DNA of 64,000 nucleotides from Bacillus sp. es.036 (lineage in GTDB: Bacteria; Bacillota; Bacilli; Bacillales; Guptibacillaceae). This document shows positions 7,977 through 15,640 of the stretch, in pieces. The notes beneath the pieces were generated by a model. It saw only the letters and a list, made by a program, of their open reading frames with translations. It was not told where the DNA came from and did no database searches. How positions within the stretch are numbered: the first letter of the stretch is position 1; every line of letters starts with the position of its first letter. Location: positions 3,100,001 to 3,164,000 of the forward strand of contig NZ_PDIZ01000001.1 of NCBI RefSeq assembly GCF_002563635.1. Direction: 5' to 3'. The position numbers and the translations under genes are program-made.

Positions 7977-9092
7977 TTACCCAAACGCACTCCCAGGATC
8001 ATACTCCCCCAGATCAAGCTCATTCCGCGCTCCAAGCACCAACCGCGCAAGCTCAGCTCCAAGAAACGGTCCACTCGTTAAGCCTGAAGCCCCAAGCCCA
8101 TTTGCCACAAAAAGTCCTTTCACGCGAGGAACTGCACCAGCAATCGGGACATTACCAGGTGTAAAAGGCCTAAATCCTACCTTTGTTTGGACGTACGTAC
8201 TATCTGAAAATCCTGGCGCAACTTTCAGCGCGCGATCAATAATATGGTGAACGCCACCCATCGTTACACGCAAATCAAAACCAGCATGATCTTCCTGCGT
8301 TGCACCGACGACAATCCGTCCATTTTCAAATGGAAGGAAATATTGAACGAAAGGCGGCATCACAATTGGCCATTTTCCGGTATCTGTGTCAGGTAGATCG
8401 AGATGAACAATTTGCGCTTTTTGGGGTGAAACGAGGAACTTCATCCCTACTGGCTGAAGTAATTCTCGCGCCCAAGCGCCTCCGGTGACAATCACTTCAT
8501 TCGCATAAAAACTTTCATTATTCACGGCAACGCCACTGACGTTTGAACCATTCCATAATAATGAGCCATCTCCACGAATCACCTTCGCACCATGCTTTTC
8601 CGCTCCACGAATGAGTGCATTTCGTAATGCGTTTCCATTCACACGCGCCGCGCCGCTCACATGAACCGCCGCATAATGATCGGACAGCGGAGGAAACAGC
8701 GCATTCGTTTCAACAGCGGAAAGCCGCGAAACCTCACCCATCTCTGGTGTATCCTTCCGCCGCTCCATCGCAAGCGCAAGCTTTCGCTCAAGCTTCGTTT
8801 CACCAGAGTAAATGTTAATCGCACCAACGCGCGAGTATCCCGTCTCCATCTCTCCGTCCTTTTTCAGCGCTTCAATTAACTCAGGATAATACCGAGCCCC
8901 CGCTTCTACGAGTCGATAAAAAGCGCCTCCCCGTCGATTCGTTAGCCACGGACACACAATCCCAGCCGCCGCTTCTGTCGCCTGGCCCGCGTCTTTTCGA
9001 TCGACTAGCAACACATCCGCTCCTTGCTTGGCGAGATGGTAAGCTGTCGACGCTCCTAAAATACCTGATCCGATTACTATTATTGATTTCAT
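7977..9092 (-). CDS. FAD-dependent oxidoreductase, DAO (glycine/D-amino acid oxidase) family
   Basis: A 371-residue flavoprotein. The N-terminal dinucleotide-binding fold is clear: VIGSGILGASTAYHLAKQGA (residues 5-24) with an acidic LLVDRKD at the end of the second strand. The C-terminus has KVGFRPFTPGNVPIAG and FVANGLGASGLTSGP, the FAD-contacting block typical of the DAO family (PF01266), which oxidises primary or secondary amines of amino acids. ATG 9092 follows AAAGGTG. It lies upstream of the GGT gene on the same strand with a 194-base gap, so it may be separately transcribed. The exact substrate cannot be deduced. Confidence 0.88.
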   Translation of the reverse strand: MKSIIVIGSGILGASTAYHLAKQGADVLLVDRKDAGQATEAAAGIVCPWLTNRRGGAFYRLVEAGARYYPELIEALKKDGEMETGYSRVGAINIYSGETKLERKLALAMERRKDTPEMGEVSRLSAVETNALFPPLSDHYAAVHVSGAARVNGNALRNALIRGAEKHGAKVIRGDGSLLWNGSNVSGVAVNNESFYANEVIVTGGAWARELLQPVGMKFLVSPQKAQIVHLDLPDTDTGKWPIVMPPFVQYFLPFENGRIVVGATQEDHAGFDLRVTMGGVHHIIDRALKVAPGFSDSTYVQTKVGFRPFTPGNVPIAGAVPRVKGLFVANGLGASGLTSGPFLGAELARLVLGARNELDLGEYDPGSAFG

Positions 9093-9194
9093 ATCTTACA
9101 CCTTTTCGTCGTTTGTCTGATTAGGTATTTTACATGAATTTGGGGGGAGACTCAATTGTAGGTTAGGTTATGAGCAAACAATGTTCATGACTAA

Positions 9195-9223
9195 TTGAAA
9201 TTTGGATAGACTGAGGATGTATT
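9195..9223 (+). promoter_or_regulatory. Candidate sigma-A promoter for cyclase gene
   Basis: TTGAAA at 9195-9200 and TGTATT at 9218-9223 with a 17-base spacer. The expected start near 9230 puts the 20-bp palindrome at 9239 right in the early transcribed region. Confidence 0.4.
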
Positions 9224-9238
9224 CCACCATTAGCAAGT

Positions 9239-9258
9239 TTAATCAAACGTTTGTTTAA
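9239..9258 (+). repeat. Dispersed 20-bp palindrome, copy a (operator-like position)
   Basis: TTAATCAAACGTTTGTTTAA, a near-perfect palindrome centred on AAACGTTT. Here it lies between a candidate promoter and the ribosome binding site of the cyclase gene, where a repressor could block transcription. The same palindrome occurs at 41193, 46978, 49214 and 54599. Confidence 0.7.
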
Positions 9259-9274
9259 AAAGGAGAACCACCTT

Positions 9275-9925
9275 ATGAATTTTAAAAAAGTGATTGACCT
9301 CTCTATTCCGGTTAGCAACCAAACGCCGGTTTACCCGGGTGACCCGAAACCAAACATCTATCCAATTGCCATGCACGACAAAGATGGCTATCAAGTTACA
9401 CAAGTTAATATAGGGACCCATACTGGCACGCACCTTGACGCTCCCTTCCACTTTCAAAAGGAAGGCGAATGCGTCGATGAGTCGAAATTAACCAAAGTGA
9501 TGGCACCAGGACACGTAATCCATGTAACGGGAAAAAATCCAGGTGAGGTGATCACTTTAGAAGAAATATCGCATGCAATCGAAAGCATCGCTCCAGGAAC
9601 AATTGCACTTTTTCATACGGGGTGGTCCAAGTATATTGGAACCGAGACCTATTTCAACTTCCCTTATTTGTCTGTCGAGATTGTAAATTCCCTTCTAGAA
9701 AAAGGAATCACAACCTTCTTCATTGATGCTTTTAGCATTGATGCTCCTGGTGCCACATCTTTTCCAGCACACGAAGCGATCACATCAAAGAACGGCATTA
9801 TTGGAGAGTGCTTCTCTAACTTCGATCAGATCGATTTCGAGAATCCACTAATCATTGCACTGCCGCTAAAACTTCAGGGGCTAGATGCATCACCAGTTAG
9901 GGCAATCGCGGTGGAGGTTGAATAA
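9275..9925 (+). CDS. Cyclase family protein (kynurenine formamidase-like metal hydrolase), copy A
   Basis: A 216-residue member of the cyclase family (PF04199), metal-dependent amide or ester hydrolases such as KynB arylformamidase and isatin hydrolase. The metal-binding signature HTGTHLDAPFHFQKEG is at residues ~48-63, with LFHTGWSKY further on and FPAHEAITSKNGIIGE near the C-terminus. The start is ATG 9275 with AAGGAG upstream; the in-frame codon at 9251 lies inside the palindrome and upstream of the ribosome binding site. A highly similar copy of identical length is at 20760-21410, at the far end of the catabolic island. No tryptophan genes are nearby, so kynurenine is unlikely to be the substrate. 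Confidence 0.88.
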   Translation: MNFKKVIDLSIPVSNQTPVYPGDPKPNIYPIAMHDKDGYQVTQVNIGTHTGTHLDAPFHFQKEGECVDESKLTKVMAPGHVIHVTGKNPGEVITLEEISHAIESIAPGTIALFHTGWSKYIGTETYFNFPYLSVEIVNSLLEKGITTFFIDAFSIDAPGATSFPAHEAITSKNGIIGECFSNFDQIDFENPLIIALPLKLQGLDASPVRAIAVEVE

Positions 9926-9950
9926 ATTTCCAGTAAATAAAATAAGAAAT

Positions 9951-9990
9951 AAAGAAGGTAACCGCTCATTTCTGAGCAGTCGCCTTCTTT
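9951..9990 (+). terminator. Terminator after cyclase copy A
   Basis: AAAGAAGG (9951-9958) pairs with CCTTCTTT (9983-9990), with an inner CGCTCA/TGAGC(A)G stem. It lies between the convergent cyclase and aldehyde dehydrogenase genes. Confidence 0.75.
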
Positions 9991-10012
9991 ATACTCTATT
10001 GCATTATTTTCA

Positions 10013-10073
10013 ATCGACAAATTCCTTCAACAATCGGGTGGTGACAGGCACCAACCGACCACCCACCAACTAC
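10013..10073 (+). repeat. Dispersed element, copy 4
   Basis: ATCGACAAAT at 10013, core GGTGACAGGCACC at 10040-10052, followed by three related units CCAACCGA, CCACCCA and CCAACTA up to 10073. The last unit contains the stop codon of the aldehyde dehydrogenase gene (10070-10072). Confidence 0.83.
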
Positions 10074-11503
10074 CTCTTAAACACCACTAGCTTCATCTCC
10101 GTCATTTCCTCTACAGCGTACTTTATTCCTTCTCTTCCTGTTCCACTTTCCTTCACACCACCATACGGCATGTTATCTACACGGAACGTAGGAATATCAT
10201 TGATTAGCACACCACCAACATGAAGACGATCTGCCGCATCAAGCGCAGTATGAACATTCTCCGTATAAATACCCGCCTGTAACCCATAGGCAGAGTCATT
10301 CACTAGATCATACGCTTCTTCAATCGATTGAAACTTATTAATCAAGACAATTGGCGCAAACACTTCCTGACAAGAAACTTTCATATCCGAAGCGGCATTT
10401 AAGATCACAGTTGGCTCTAACACATTTCCATCAGAACCCCCACCTGTAGCTACCGTAGCTCCGCCGCTCTTCGCTTCCTCAACCCAGGAAACCGCTCGCT
10501 CAACATCAGATCCAGAAATCAACGCCGATACATCTGTCTCTTCATCCAATGGATGTCCGCACCTTAGCGTCTTCGTCTTCTCTACAAATGCCTCCACAAA
10601 AGCGTCATAGTTCGATTCATGAACATACACCCTTTGAAGTGAAATACACACCTGCCCCTGATAAGCGAACGCGCCCATCACACTTCGATCAACAATTTCA
10701 CTTACATCAACACCTTCATCCACAATCAAAGCCGAATTCGAACCTAGCTCTAGCGTCACTTTTTTCAAACCCACCTTATTTCGAATACCAATGCCAACTG
10801 CTGGACTTCCAGTGAAGGTAACCATGTTCACTCTCACATCTGTGACGATCCGATCACCAACCGTCTTTCCACTTCCCGTAATCACATTCAGTGCACCTTT
10901 TGGCAGTCCAGCCTCCTCAAATAGCTCGGCGATAAAATAAGCAGAGAGTGGCGTCTGACTTGCCGGTTTTAGCACAATCGTATTGCCCGCTGCAATAGCA
11001 GGACCGACTTTATGTGCAACAAGATTCATTGGAAAATTAAATGGCGTAATCGCTCCAATAACGCCAAGCGGTTCACGCACCGTATAGCCTACTCTTCCTT
11101 CACCACCAACGGCTGCATCAAACGGAATCGTCTCCCCTTGTATTCGCTTTGCTTCCTCAGCAGCGAATTTATACGTCGCAATCGTACGCGCCACTTCGCC
11201 TTTTGCCGTCACGATCGGCTTGGCTGCTTCTAGCGCAATGATTTCTGCCGCCTCATCCGCGCGTTCGCTTAACTTTTGAACAAACCGCTCTAGTATCGAA
11301 GCTCGTTCGTGTGCAGGTAGTTTCCTCATCACTTGCTTCGCACGGTAAGCCGCTTCGATTGCGCTATCGACATCAGCTTCATTCGCCATCGGTATTTCAG
11401 CCAGAACGTCACCTGAATATGGGGAGATTAACTCCTTATAAGACACACCCTCTAGCCATTCACCATCAATATAAAATTTCTTCTTCTGAATCGTCGTCTG
11501 CAT
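10070..11503 (-). CDS. gabD: NAD(P)-dependent aldehyde dehydrogenase, probable succinate-semialdehyde dehydrogenase
   Basis: About 477 residues of the ALDH superfamily. Visible are the cofactor-binding GVIGAITPFNFPMNL (147-161) and FTGSPAVG (230-237), the general base Glu252 in LELGSN, and catalytic Cys286 in YQGQVCISLQRVYV. Start ATG 11503 is preferred because GAGGG lies just before the alternative ATG at 11509. It is 13 bases downstream of the class III aminotransferase, so the pair forms a gabT-gabD operon oxidising the semialdehyde product. The motif GQVCISLQR is also seen in lactaldehyde- and phosphonoacetaldehyde-type ALDHs, so the GabD name rests mainly on the neighbour. The stop codon lies within dispersed element copy 4. 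Confidence 0.82.
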   Translation of the reverse strand: MQTTIQKKKFYIDGEWLEGVSYKELISPYSGDVLAEIPMANEADVDSAIEAAYRAKQVMRKLPAHERASILERFVQKLSERADEAAEIIALEAAKPIVTAKGEVARTIATYKFAAEEAKRIQGETIPFDAAVGGEGRVGYTVREPLGVIGAITPFNFPMNLVAHKVGPAIAAGNTIVLKPASQTPLSAYFIAELFEEAGLPKGALNVITGSGKTVGDRIVTDVRVNMVTFTGSPAVGIGIRNKVGLKKVTLELGSNSALIVDEGVDVSEIVDRSVMGAFAYQGQVCISLQRVYVHESNYDAFVEAFVEKTKTLRCGHPLDEETDVSALISGSDVERAVSWVEEAKSGGATVATGGGSDGNVLEPTVILNAASDMKVSCQEVFAPIVLINKFQSIEEAYDLVNDSAYGLQAGIYTENVHTALDAADRLHVGGVLINDIPTFRVDNMPYGGVKESGTGREGIKYAVEEMTEMKLVVFKR

Positions 11504-11522
11504 ACCCATCCCTCATTTCCTT

Positions 11523-12884
11523 TTATTGATGAACTGGAGCTAACGCTGACACTACGTCTTGAATCACATCAAGCGCTTCATTTAACTGATCGTCCGTAAT
11601 CACGAGCGGTGATAAAAGACGAATGACGTTCCCATATAAACCCGCTCCCATCACGATCACACCGCGGTTATGGCACTCTTTTAAAATTTGTCCCGTTAAT
11701 TCTTTATCCGGCTCCTTTGTAACTGGATCTTTCACAATTTCAATCGCTAACATAGCACCAAGTCCACGAACTTCTCCAATAGAAGGGTGCAATTTCTGCA
11801 TATCCTTAAACCTTGACACCGCGATATCTCCAATGTGATTCGCTCGCTCCACCAGCCCTTCTTCCTCCATCATCTCGATGACTTCAAGCGCCGCAACACA
11901 CCCGAGCGGACTACCACCATATGTGCCACCAATTTCTCCTGGATTCGGTGCTTCCATAACCTCAGCTCTTCCTGTGACCGCACTGATTGGCAACCCTGCC
12001 GCGATCGATTTGGACATAACCATTAAATCAGGCTCAATGTCAAAGTGCTCAATCGCAAACATTTTTCCCGTTCGTCCAAAACCGGTTTGTACTTCATCTG
12101 CTATAAAAAGAATGCCATACTTTTCACAGATCGCTTTCACGCCTTGTACGAATCCTTTTGACGGTACAACAAATCCGCCTTCTCCTTGCACCGGTTCCAT
12201 AATGATCGCTGCTACTTCATCTGACGGAACTTCACCAAGAAAGAAATCCTCCAAACGCTTTAGCACTTCTTGATCCAGCTCCTCCTCCGTCATACTCGCA
12301 TGCTTCCGGTAATAGTACGGATAAGCCATTTTATACGTATCAGGGGCAAATGGCCCGAACCCATATTTATACGGTTTTACCTTGCTCGTTAACGACATCG
12401 CTAGCAAGGTTCTCCCATGATAGCCTCGCTCAAACGAAATAATCGATTTCCGTCCTGTATACTTTCGTGCGATCTTCACAGCGTTTTCCACTGCTTCAGC
12501 ACCACTATTTAAGAAAAAGGTTTTCTTCTCACTATTGCCAGGTGACATTTCATTCAATTTCTTCGCAAGTTGAATATACGGCTCATACATCATGACGTGA
12601 AAACACGTATGAAGGTATTGATCCACCTGTGTCTTAAGCGCTTCGACAACCTTCGGAGGACAGTGCCCGGCGTTCATACTACCAATCGCACCGGCAAGGT
12701 CGATAAATGTATTCCCATCGACATCCGTCAGTAGGGCACCTTCTCCTTTTTCTGCAAAAGTCATCATTGTATTAAAAGGACCTCTCGGCACGTGCTTTTC
12801 TTTTAGCTCCAATAACTCTGACGCTTTTGGCCCAGGTATCGCTGTTTTCAACTCAATACTTTTTTTACACTGTTTTGTTTTCAT
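11523..12884 (-). CDS. gabT: Class III aminotransferase, probable 4-aminobutyrate aminotransferase
   Basis: A 453-residue PLP-dependent fold-type I transaminase. Key features: LNSGAEAVENAVKIARKYTG (residues 125-144), which binds PLP phosphate; FERGYHGRTLLAM (151-163); IADEVQTGFGRTG (261-273) with the PLP-N1 Asp; and Lys292 in VMSKSIAAGLPI as the Schiff-base lysine. It would transfer the omega-amino group of GABA (or a related diamine product) to 2-oxoglutarate. The ATG at 12884 is favoured because GAGGGAGG lies nine bases before it. It is first gene of the gabT-gabD operon, with a sigma-54 type promoter upstream and the sigma-54 activator gene divergent, so it is probably induced by that activator. 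Confidence 0.9.
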   Translation of the reverse strand: MKTKQCKKSIELKTAIPGPKASELLELKEKHVPRGPFNTMMTFAEKGEGALLTDVDGNTFIDLAGAIGSMNAGHCPPKVVEALKTQVDQYLHTCFHVMMYEPYIQLAKKLNEMSPGNSEKKTFFLNSGAEAVENAVKIARKYTGRKSIISFERGYHGRTLLAMSLTSKVKPYKYGFGPFAPDTYKMAYPYYYRKHASMTEEELDQEVLKRLEDFFLGEVPSDEVAAIIMEPVQGEGGFVVPSKGFVQGVKAICEKYGILFIADEVQTGFGRTGKMFAIEHFDIEPDLMVMSKSIAAGLPISAVTGRAEVMEAPNPGEIGGTYGGSPLGCVAALEVIEMMEEEGLVERANHIGDIAVSRFKDMQKLHPSIGEVRGLGAMLAIEIVKDPVTKEPDKELTGQILKECHNRGVIVMGAGLYGNVIRLLSPLVITDDQLNEALDVIQDVVSALAPVHQ

Positions 12885-12920
12885 GTAACTGCCTCCCTCT
12901 GTCATTTTCACTTTCTATTC

Positions 12921-12938
12921 ATGCAAGCTTCATACCAA
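12921..12938 (-). promoter_or_regulatory. Sigma-54 (-24/-12) promoter for gabT-gabD
   Basis: On the minus strand the sequence reads TTGGTATGAAGCTTGCAT, with the essential GG and GC doublets separated by exactly 10 bases (GG at 12936-12935, GC at 12924-12923). It resembles the YTGGCAY-N4-TTGCW consensus with one weak -24 base. It lies about 37 bases before the gabT start codon, beside a sigma-54 activator gene. Confidence 0.75.
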
Positions 12939-13032
12939 CTTTTTCAGAAAAATGGTTTTGAAGGTTAATTTTGCGATATGATAACCTTAGAAAATAGTCA
13001 GATTTGCGCGAACATTAAAAGGGGGATTCAGC

Positions 13033-14442
13033 ATGTCTTCATTAGATTATTTAGAGTATGAATTAAATGCCATCTTACATGCATCGAAAGATAACATTGT
13101 CATCGCGGATGGGGATGGCGTTATTTTACGGGTTAGCCAAACCTGTGAAGTCGTCTACGGAAGGAAAGCTTCCTTTTTGATCGGAAAATCAGTAAAAGAG
13201 CTTGAAGAAGATGGAATCTTTTCACCATCCATTACAAGACGTGTTCTAGCAGAAAAGAAAGACCTTCAAATTATGCAAAAAACGCCCACAGGCCGCGTCG
13301 TCATGGCAACGGGGTTACCGGTTTATGATGTAAGTGGCACGATTATTCGTGTTATCAGCTTCTCCCATGACTTAACAGAGCTTCAGCATTTAAAAGAAGA
13401 CTATGAGGAATTGCGTACCCAGATGGAAGTCTATGAAACTGAAATTCAAGAACTTCGCGACAAGGAGAAAGTTCCAGAGGAGTTTGTCATTAAAAGCAGA
13501 GCGATTCAGCTGATCTGGCAACTTGTCGAGCGCGTGGCGAATTCTGATGCATCTGTTGTTTTTCTTGGTGAATCTGGCGTAGGAAAAAACGTATTTGCAC
13601 GTGCGTTACATAAAGGTAGTGAACGCCGAAATGATAGTTTTATAGAAGTAAATTGCGGGGCTATACCAGAAACTCTTTTTGAATCAGAAATGTTTGGCTA
13701 CGAGCCAGGATCGTTTACAGGCGCAGGTAAGAAAGGAAAAGCCGGCATGATTGAACTTGCTAATCAGGGCACACTTTTTCTTGATGAGGTGGGGGAGCTT
13801 CCACTTGCTGTTCAAGCCAAGCTTCTAAAAGCGATCCAAGAAAAAACGATTACGAGAGTTGGAGGAACAAAGCCAAAAACGATTGACTTCAGATTGATTG
13901 CTTCCACAAACCAGAACCTTGAGGACATGGTGAAAAAGGGTACATTTCGAGAAGATCTTTTCTATCGATTAAACGTCATCCCAATTACTATCCCGCCCCT
14001 TCGCGAACGAAAAGAAGATATCGCGACACTCGCAGCACATTTTCTCAAAGGATTAAATGAGAAATATCGAACGAATAAGTTCTTCCACGCAGCAACAATT
14101 GAAAGCTTGTCAGAATATACGTGGCCAGGAAATGTGCGTGAACTTCAGAATATCGTCGAACGCCTTGTGATTACAGCTGATGCAAGAACAATTTATCCAG
14201 ATGCACTTCCCTCCTACATTCAACAGGATGCGGCCCAGAAACTGACAAGCTTTTTACCAGGTGCTGAAGAGGAAACGGGGACAACACTGAAGGAAGCTTT
14301 AGAAGCAGTGGAAATCAGATGGTTGAAGAGAGCCTTCAAACAATACAAAACAACTTACGAAATGGCGGATTACCTCGGAATGAATCAATCTACAGTCGTG
14401 CGTAAGCTTAAAAAGCACAAAATCAATGCAAAATCGCATTAA
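13033..14442 (+). CDS. PAS-containing sigma-54 dependent transcriptional activator (RocR-like)
   Basis: A 469-residue bacterial enhancer-binding protein. Residues 10-120 form a PAS sensor, 120-150 a coiled-coil linker, and 152-385 the AAA+ domain: Walker A GESGVGKN (179-186), Walker B TLFLDEVGE, and arginine-rich FREDLFYRLNVIPI. The sigma-54 contact loop reads GSFTGA (226-231) instead of the usual GAFTGA. The C-terminus (425-469) is a Fis-type helix-turn-helix (YEMADYLGMNQSTVVRKLKK). ATG 13033 follows GGGGGAT. It sits between divergent gabTD and the ureohydrolase operon, both with -24/-12 promoters, so it probably activates both in response to a guanidino or GABA-type inducer sensed by the PAS domain. 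Confidence 0.93.
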   Translation: MSSLDYLEYELNAILHASKDNIVIADGDGVILRVSQTCEVVYGRKASFLIGKSVKELEEDGIFSPSITRRVLAEKKDLQIMQKTPTGRVVMATGLPVYDVSGTIIRVISFSHDLTELQHLKEDYEELRTQMEVYETEIQELRDKEKVPEEFVIKSRAIQLIWQLVERVANSDASVVFLGESGVGKNVFARALHKGSERRNDSFIEVNCGAIPETLFESEMFGYEPGSFTGAGKKGKAGMIELANQGTLFLDEVGELPLAVQAKLLKAIQEKTITRVGGTKPKTIDFRLIASTNQNLEDMVKKGTFREDLFYRLNVIPITIPPLRERKEDIATLAAHFLKGLNEKYRTNKFFHAATIESLSEYTWPGNVRELQNIVERLVITADARTIYPDALPSYIQQDAAQKLTSFLPGAEEETGTTLKEALEAVEIRWLKRAFKQYKTTYEMADYLGMNQSTVVRKLKKHKINAKSH

Positions 14443-14489
14443 TTATGCATTTTAGCATCAAAAGAAAGCGCACCGATGCATTAACGCAT
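14426..14489 (+). promoter_or_regulatory. Three ATGC-N6-GCAT palindromes: candidate enhancer (UAS) for the sigma-54 activator
   Basis: Perfect ATGC-N6-GCAT palindromes occur at 14426-14439, 14445-14458 and 14476-14489. They overlap the 3' end of the activator gene and lie 40-100 bases upstream of the -24/-12 promoter at 14529. Repeated dyads at this distance are the normal arrangement of upstream activating sequences for enhancer-binding proteins. Confidence 0.75.
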
Positions 14490-14528
14490 GAGAAAAGTGT
14501 CAAAAGTGTCGCTCCCCTGCCCTTAAAG

Positions 14529-14546
14529 TTGGCATGGAACTTGCAA
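14529..14546 (+). promoter_or_regulatory. Sigma-54 (-24/-12) promoter of the ureohydrolase operon
   Basis: TTGGCATGGAACTTGCAA matches the sigma-54 consensus closely (TGGCAY-N5-TTGCA), with GG at 14531-14532 and GC at 14543-14544 separated by 10 bases. The expected start is near 14555, about 30 bases before the ATG at 14586. Confidence 0.92.
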
Positions 14547-14585
14547 TATTTATCTGTGAGACTAACATTCACAGGAGGTTCCAAT

Positions 14586-15563
14586 ATGTATCAACCTAAA
14601 GACTCTTCCAAATCCCCGCGATTTTGCGGTGTGAGAACGTTTATGAGATTAGAACAAGTCCAAACGACAGAAAATGTTAACTTTGCCGTCCTTGGCGTTC
14701 CCTTTGATACGGCTGCTTCAAATCGAACTGGTCAGCGCCTCGGACCACAGCATATCCGTAATTTCTCAACGCTACTTCGTCCATACAATCCAGATATGGA
14801 GATTAACATTTTCGATTATTGCTCTGGCGTTGACTATGGCGACATTGATGTCATTCCAGGAAACATCCACCGTACATACGACAATATGGTGGAAGGATTG
14901 ACTCCGCTTCTCGATGCAGATGTTACACCTGTCATTATGGGCGGCGACCATTCCATTTCATTAGGAAACCTGCGTGCTTTCCACAAGAAGTACGGTCCAG
15001 TAGCCCTCGTTCACTTCGATTCACACGGCGATACGTGGGACAACTATTACGGCGAGAAATACATGCACGGCACACCGTTTCGACGCGCAGTAGAAGAAGG
15101 ATTAATTGATACTGACCACTCCATCCAGGTCGGAATGAGAGGTCCGTTGTACGGTCCAAGTGACATTGAAGACGCACGCGATCTTGGATTTGAAGTCATT
15201 CCAATGAAAGATGTTCGTAAACTTGGATTTAATGAAGTAATTTCACGCATCCATCAGCGAACTGGAGATCGACCAGTATTTGTTTCATATGACATCGACT
15301 TTGTAGATCCGGCTTTTGCACCAGGAACAGGAACGCCAGAAGTCGCAGGACCGAACAGCTATGAAGCGCTTGAATATGTTCGAGGACTCGATGGACTGAA
15401 CCTTGTTGGTTTTGACTTGGTCGAGGTACTTCCGACATACGACCACAATGAAATTACAGCTGCACTAGCATCATCGATTATGTATGAAATGATTACGCTG
15501 ATTGCGCTAAAGAAAAGACATGCCCTTCTTACAACCAGCGAAGAAACAGCAAGTCAGTCTTAG
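14586..15563 (+). CDS. Ureohydrolase (agmatinase / guanidinobutyrase family)
   Basis: A 325-residue arginase-superfamily enzyme that hydrolyses a guanidino group to urea plus an amine at a binuclear Mn centre. All metal ligands are present: His122 in GGDHSISL, Asp145-x-His147-x-Asp149 in HFDSHGDTWD, and Asp236-x-Asp238 in SYDIDFVDPAFAPGTGTPE. The start is ATG 14586, preceded by ACAGGAGG; the frame stays open to 14445 but that part contains the sigma-54 promoter. With GABA transaminase and semialdehyde dehydrogenase genes next door, 4-guanidinobutyrate is a likely substrate (giving GABA), although agmatine, guanidinopropionate or another guanidine cannot be excluded. It is first gene of a six-gene operon. 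Confidence 0.88.
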   Translation: MYQPKDSSKSPRFCGVRTFMRLEQVQTTENVNFAVLGVPFDTAASNRTGQRLGPQHIRNFSTLLRPYNPDMEINIFDYCSGVDYGDIDVIPGNIHRTYDNMVEGLTPLLDADVTPVIMGGDHSISLGNLRAFHKKYGPVALVHFDSHGDTWDNYYGEKYMHGTPFRRAVEEGLIDTDHSIQVGMRGPLYGPSDIEDARDLGFEVIPMKDVRKLGFNEVISRIHQRTGDRPVFVSYDIDFVDPAFAPGTGTPEVAGPNSYEALEYVRGLDGLNLVGFDLVEVLPTYDHNEITAALASSIMYEMITLIALKKRHALLTTSEETASQS

Positions 15564-15640
15564 ATTAACAGAGGCACCCGATTATTTTTCTGAATTTTGA
15601 ATCGATAGAGTCCTAATCGCTACTTGTAAGGAGGAGTTTC

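Noticed and set aside
9239-9258. The 20-bp palindrome as a phage attachment site
   Set aside because: No integrase or phage genes are present and the copies are spread through ordinary chromosomal intergenic regions.
9275-9925. Kynurenine formamidase of tryptophan catabolism
   Set aside because: The family fits, but no kynureninase or tryptophan dioxygenase is nearby; the context is guanidino/GABA catabolism.
14445-14585. Longer N-terminus for the ureohydrolase starting at 14445
   Set aside because: The interval contains the sigma-54 promoter and enhancer dyads, and the strong ACAGGAGG site belongs to ATG 14586. The shorter protein has normal family length.
14443-14585. A guanidine riboswitch before the ureohydrolase
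   Set aside because: The leader from the predicted start is only about 30 bases, too short for any guanidine riboswitch, and control is explained by the sigma-54 unit.
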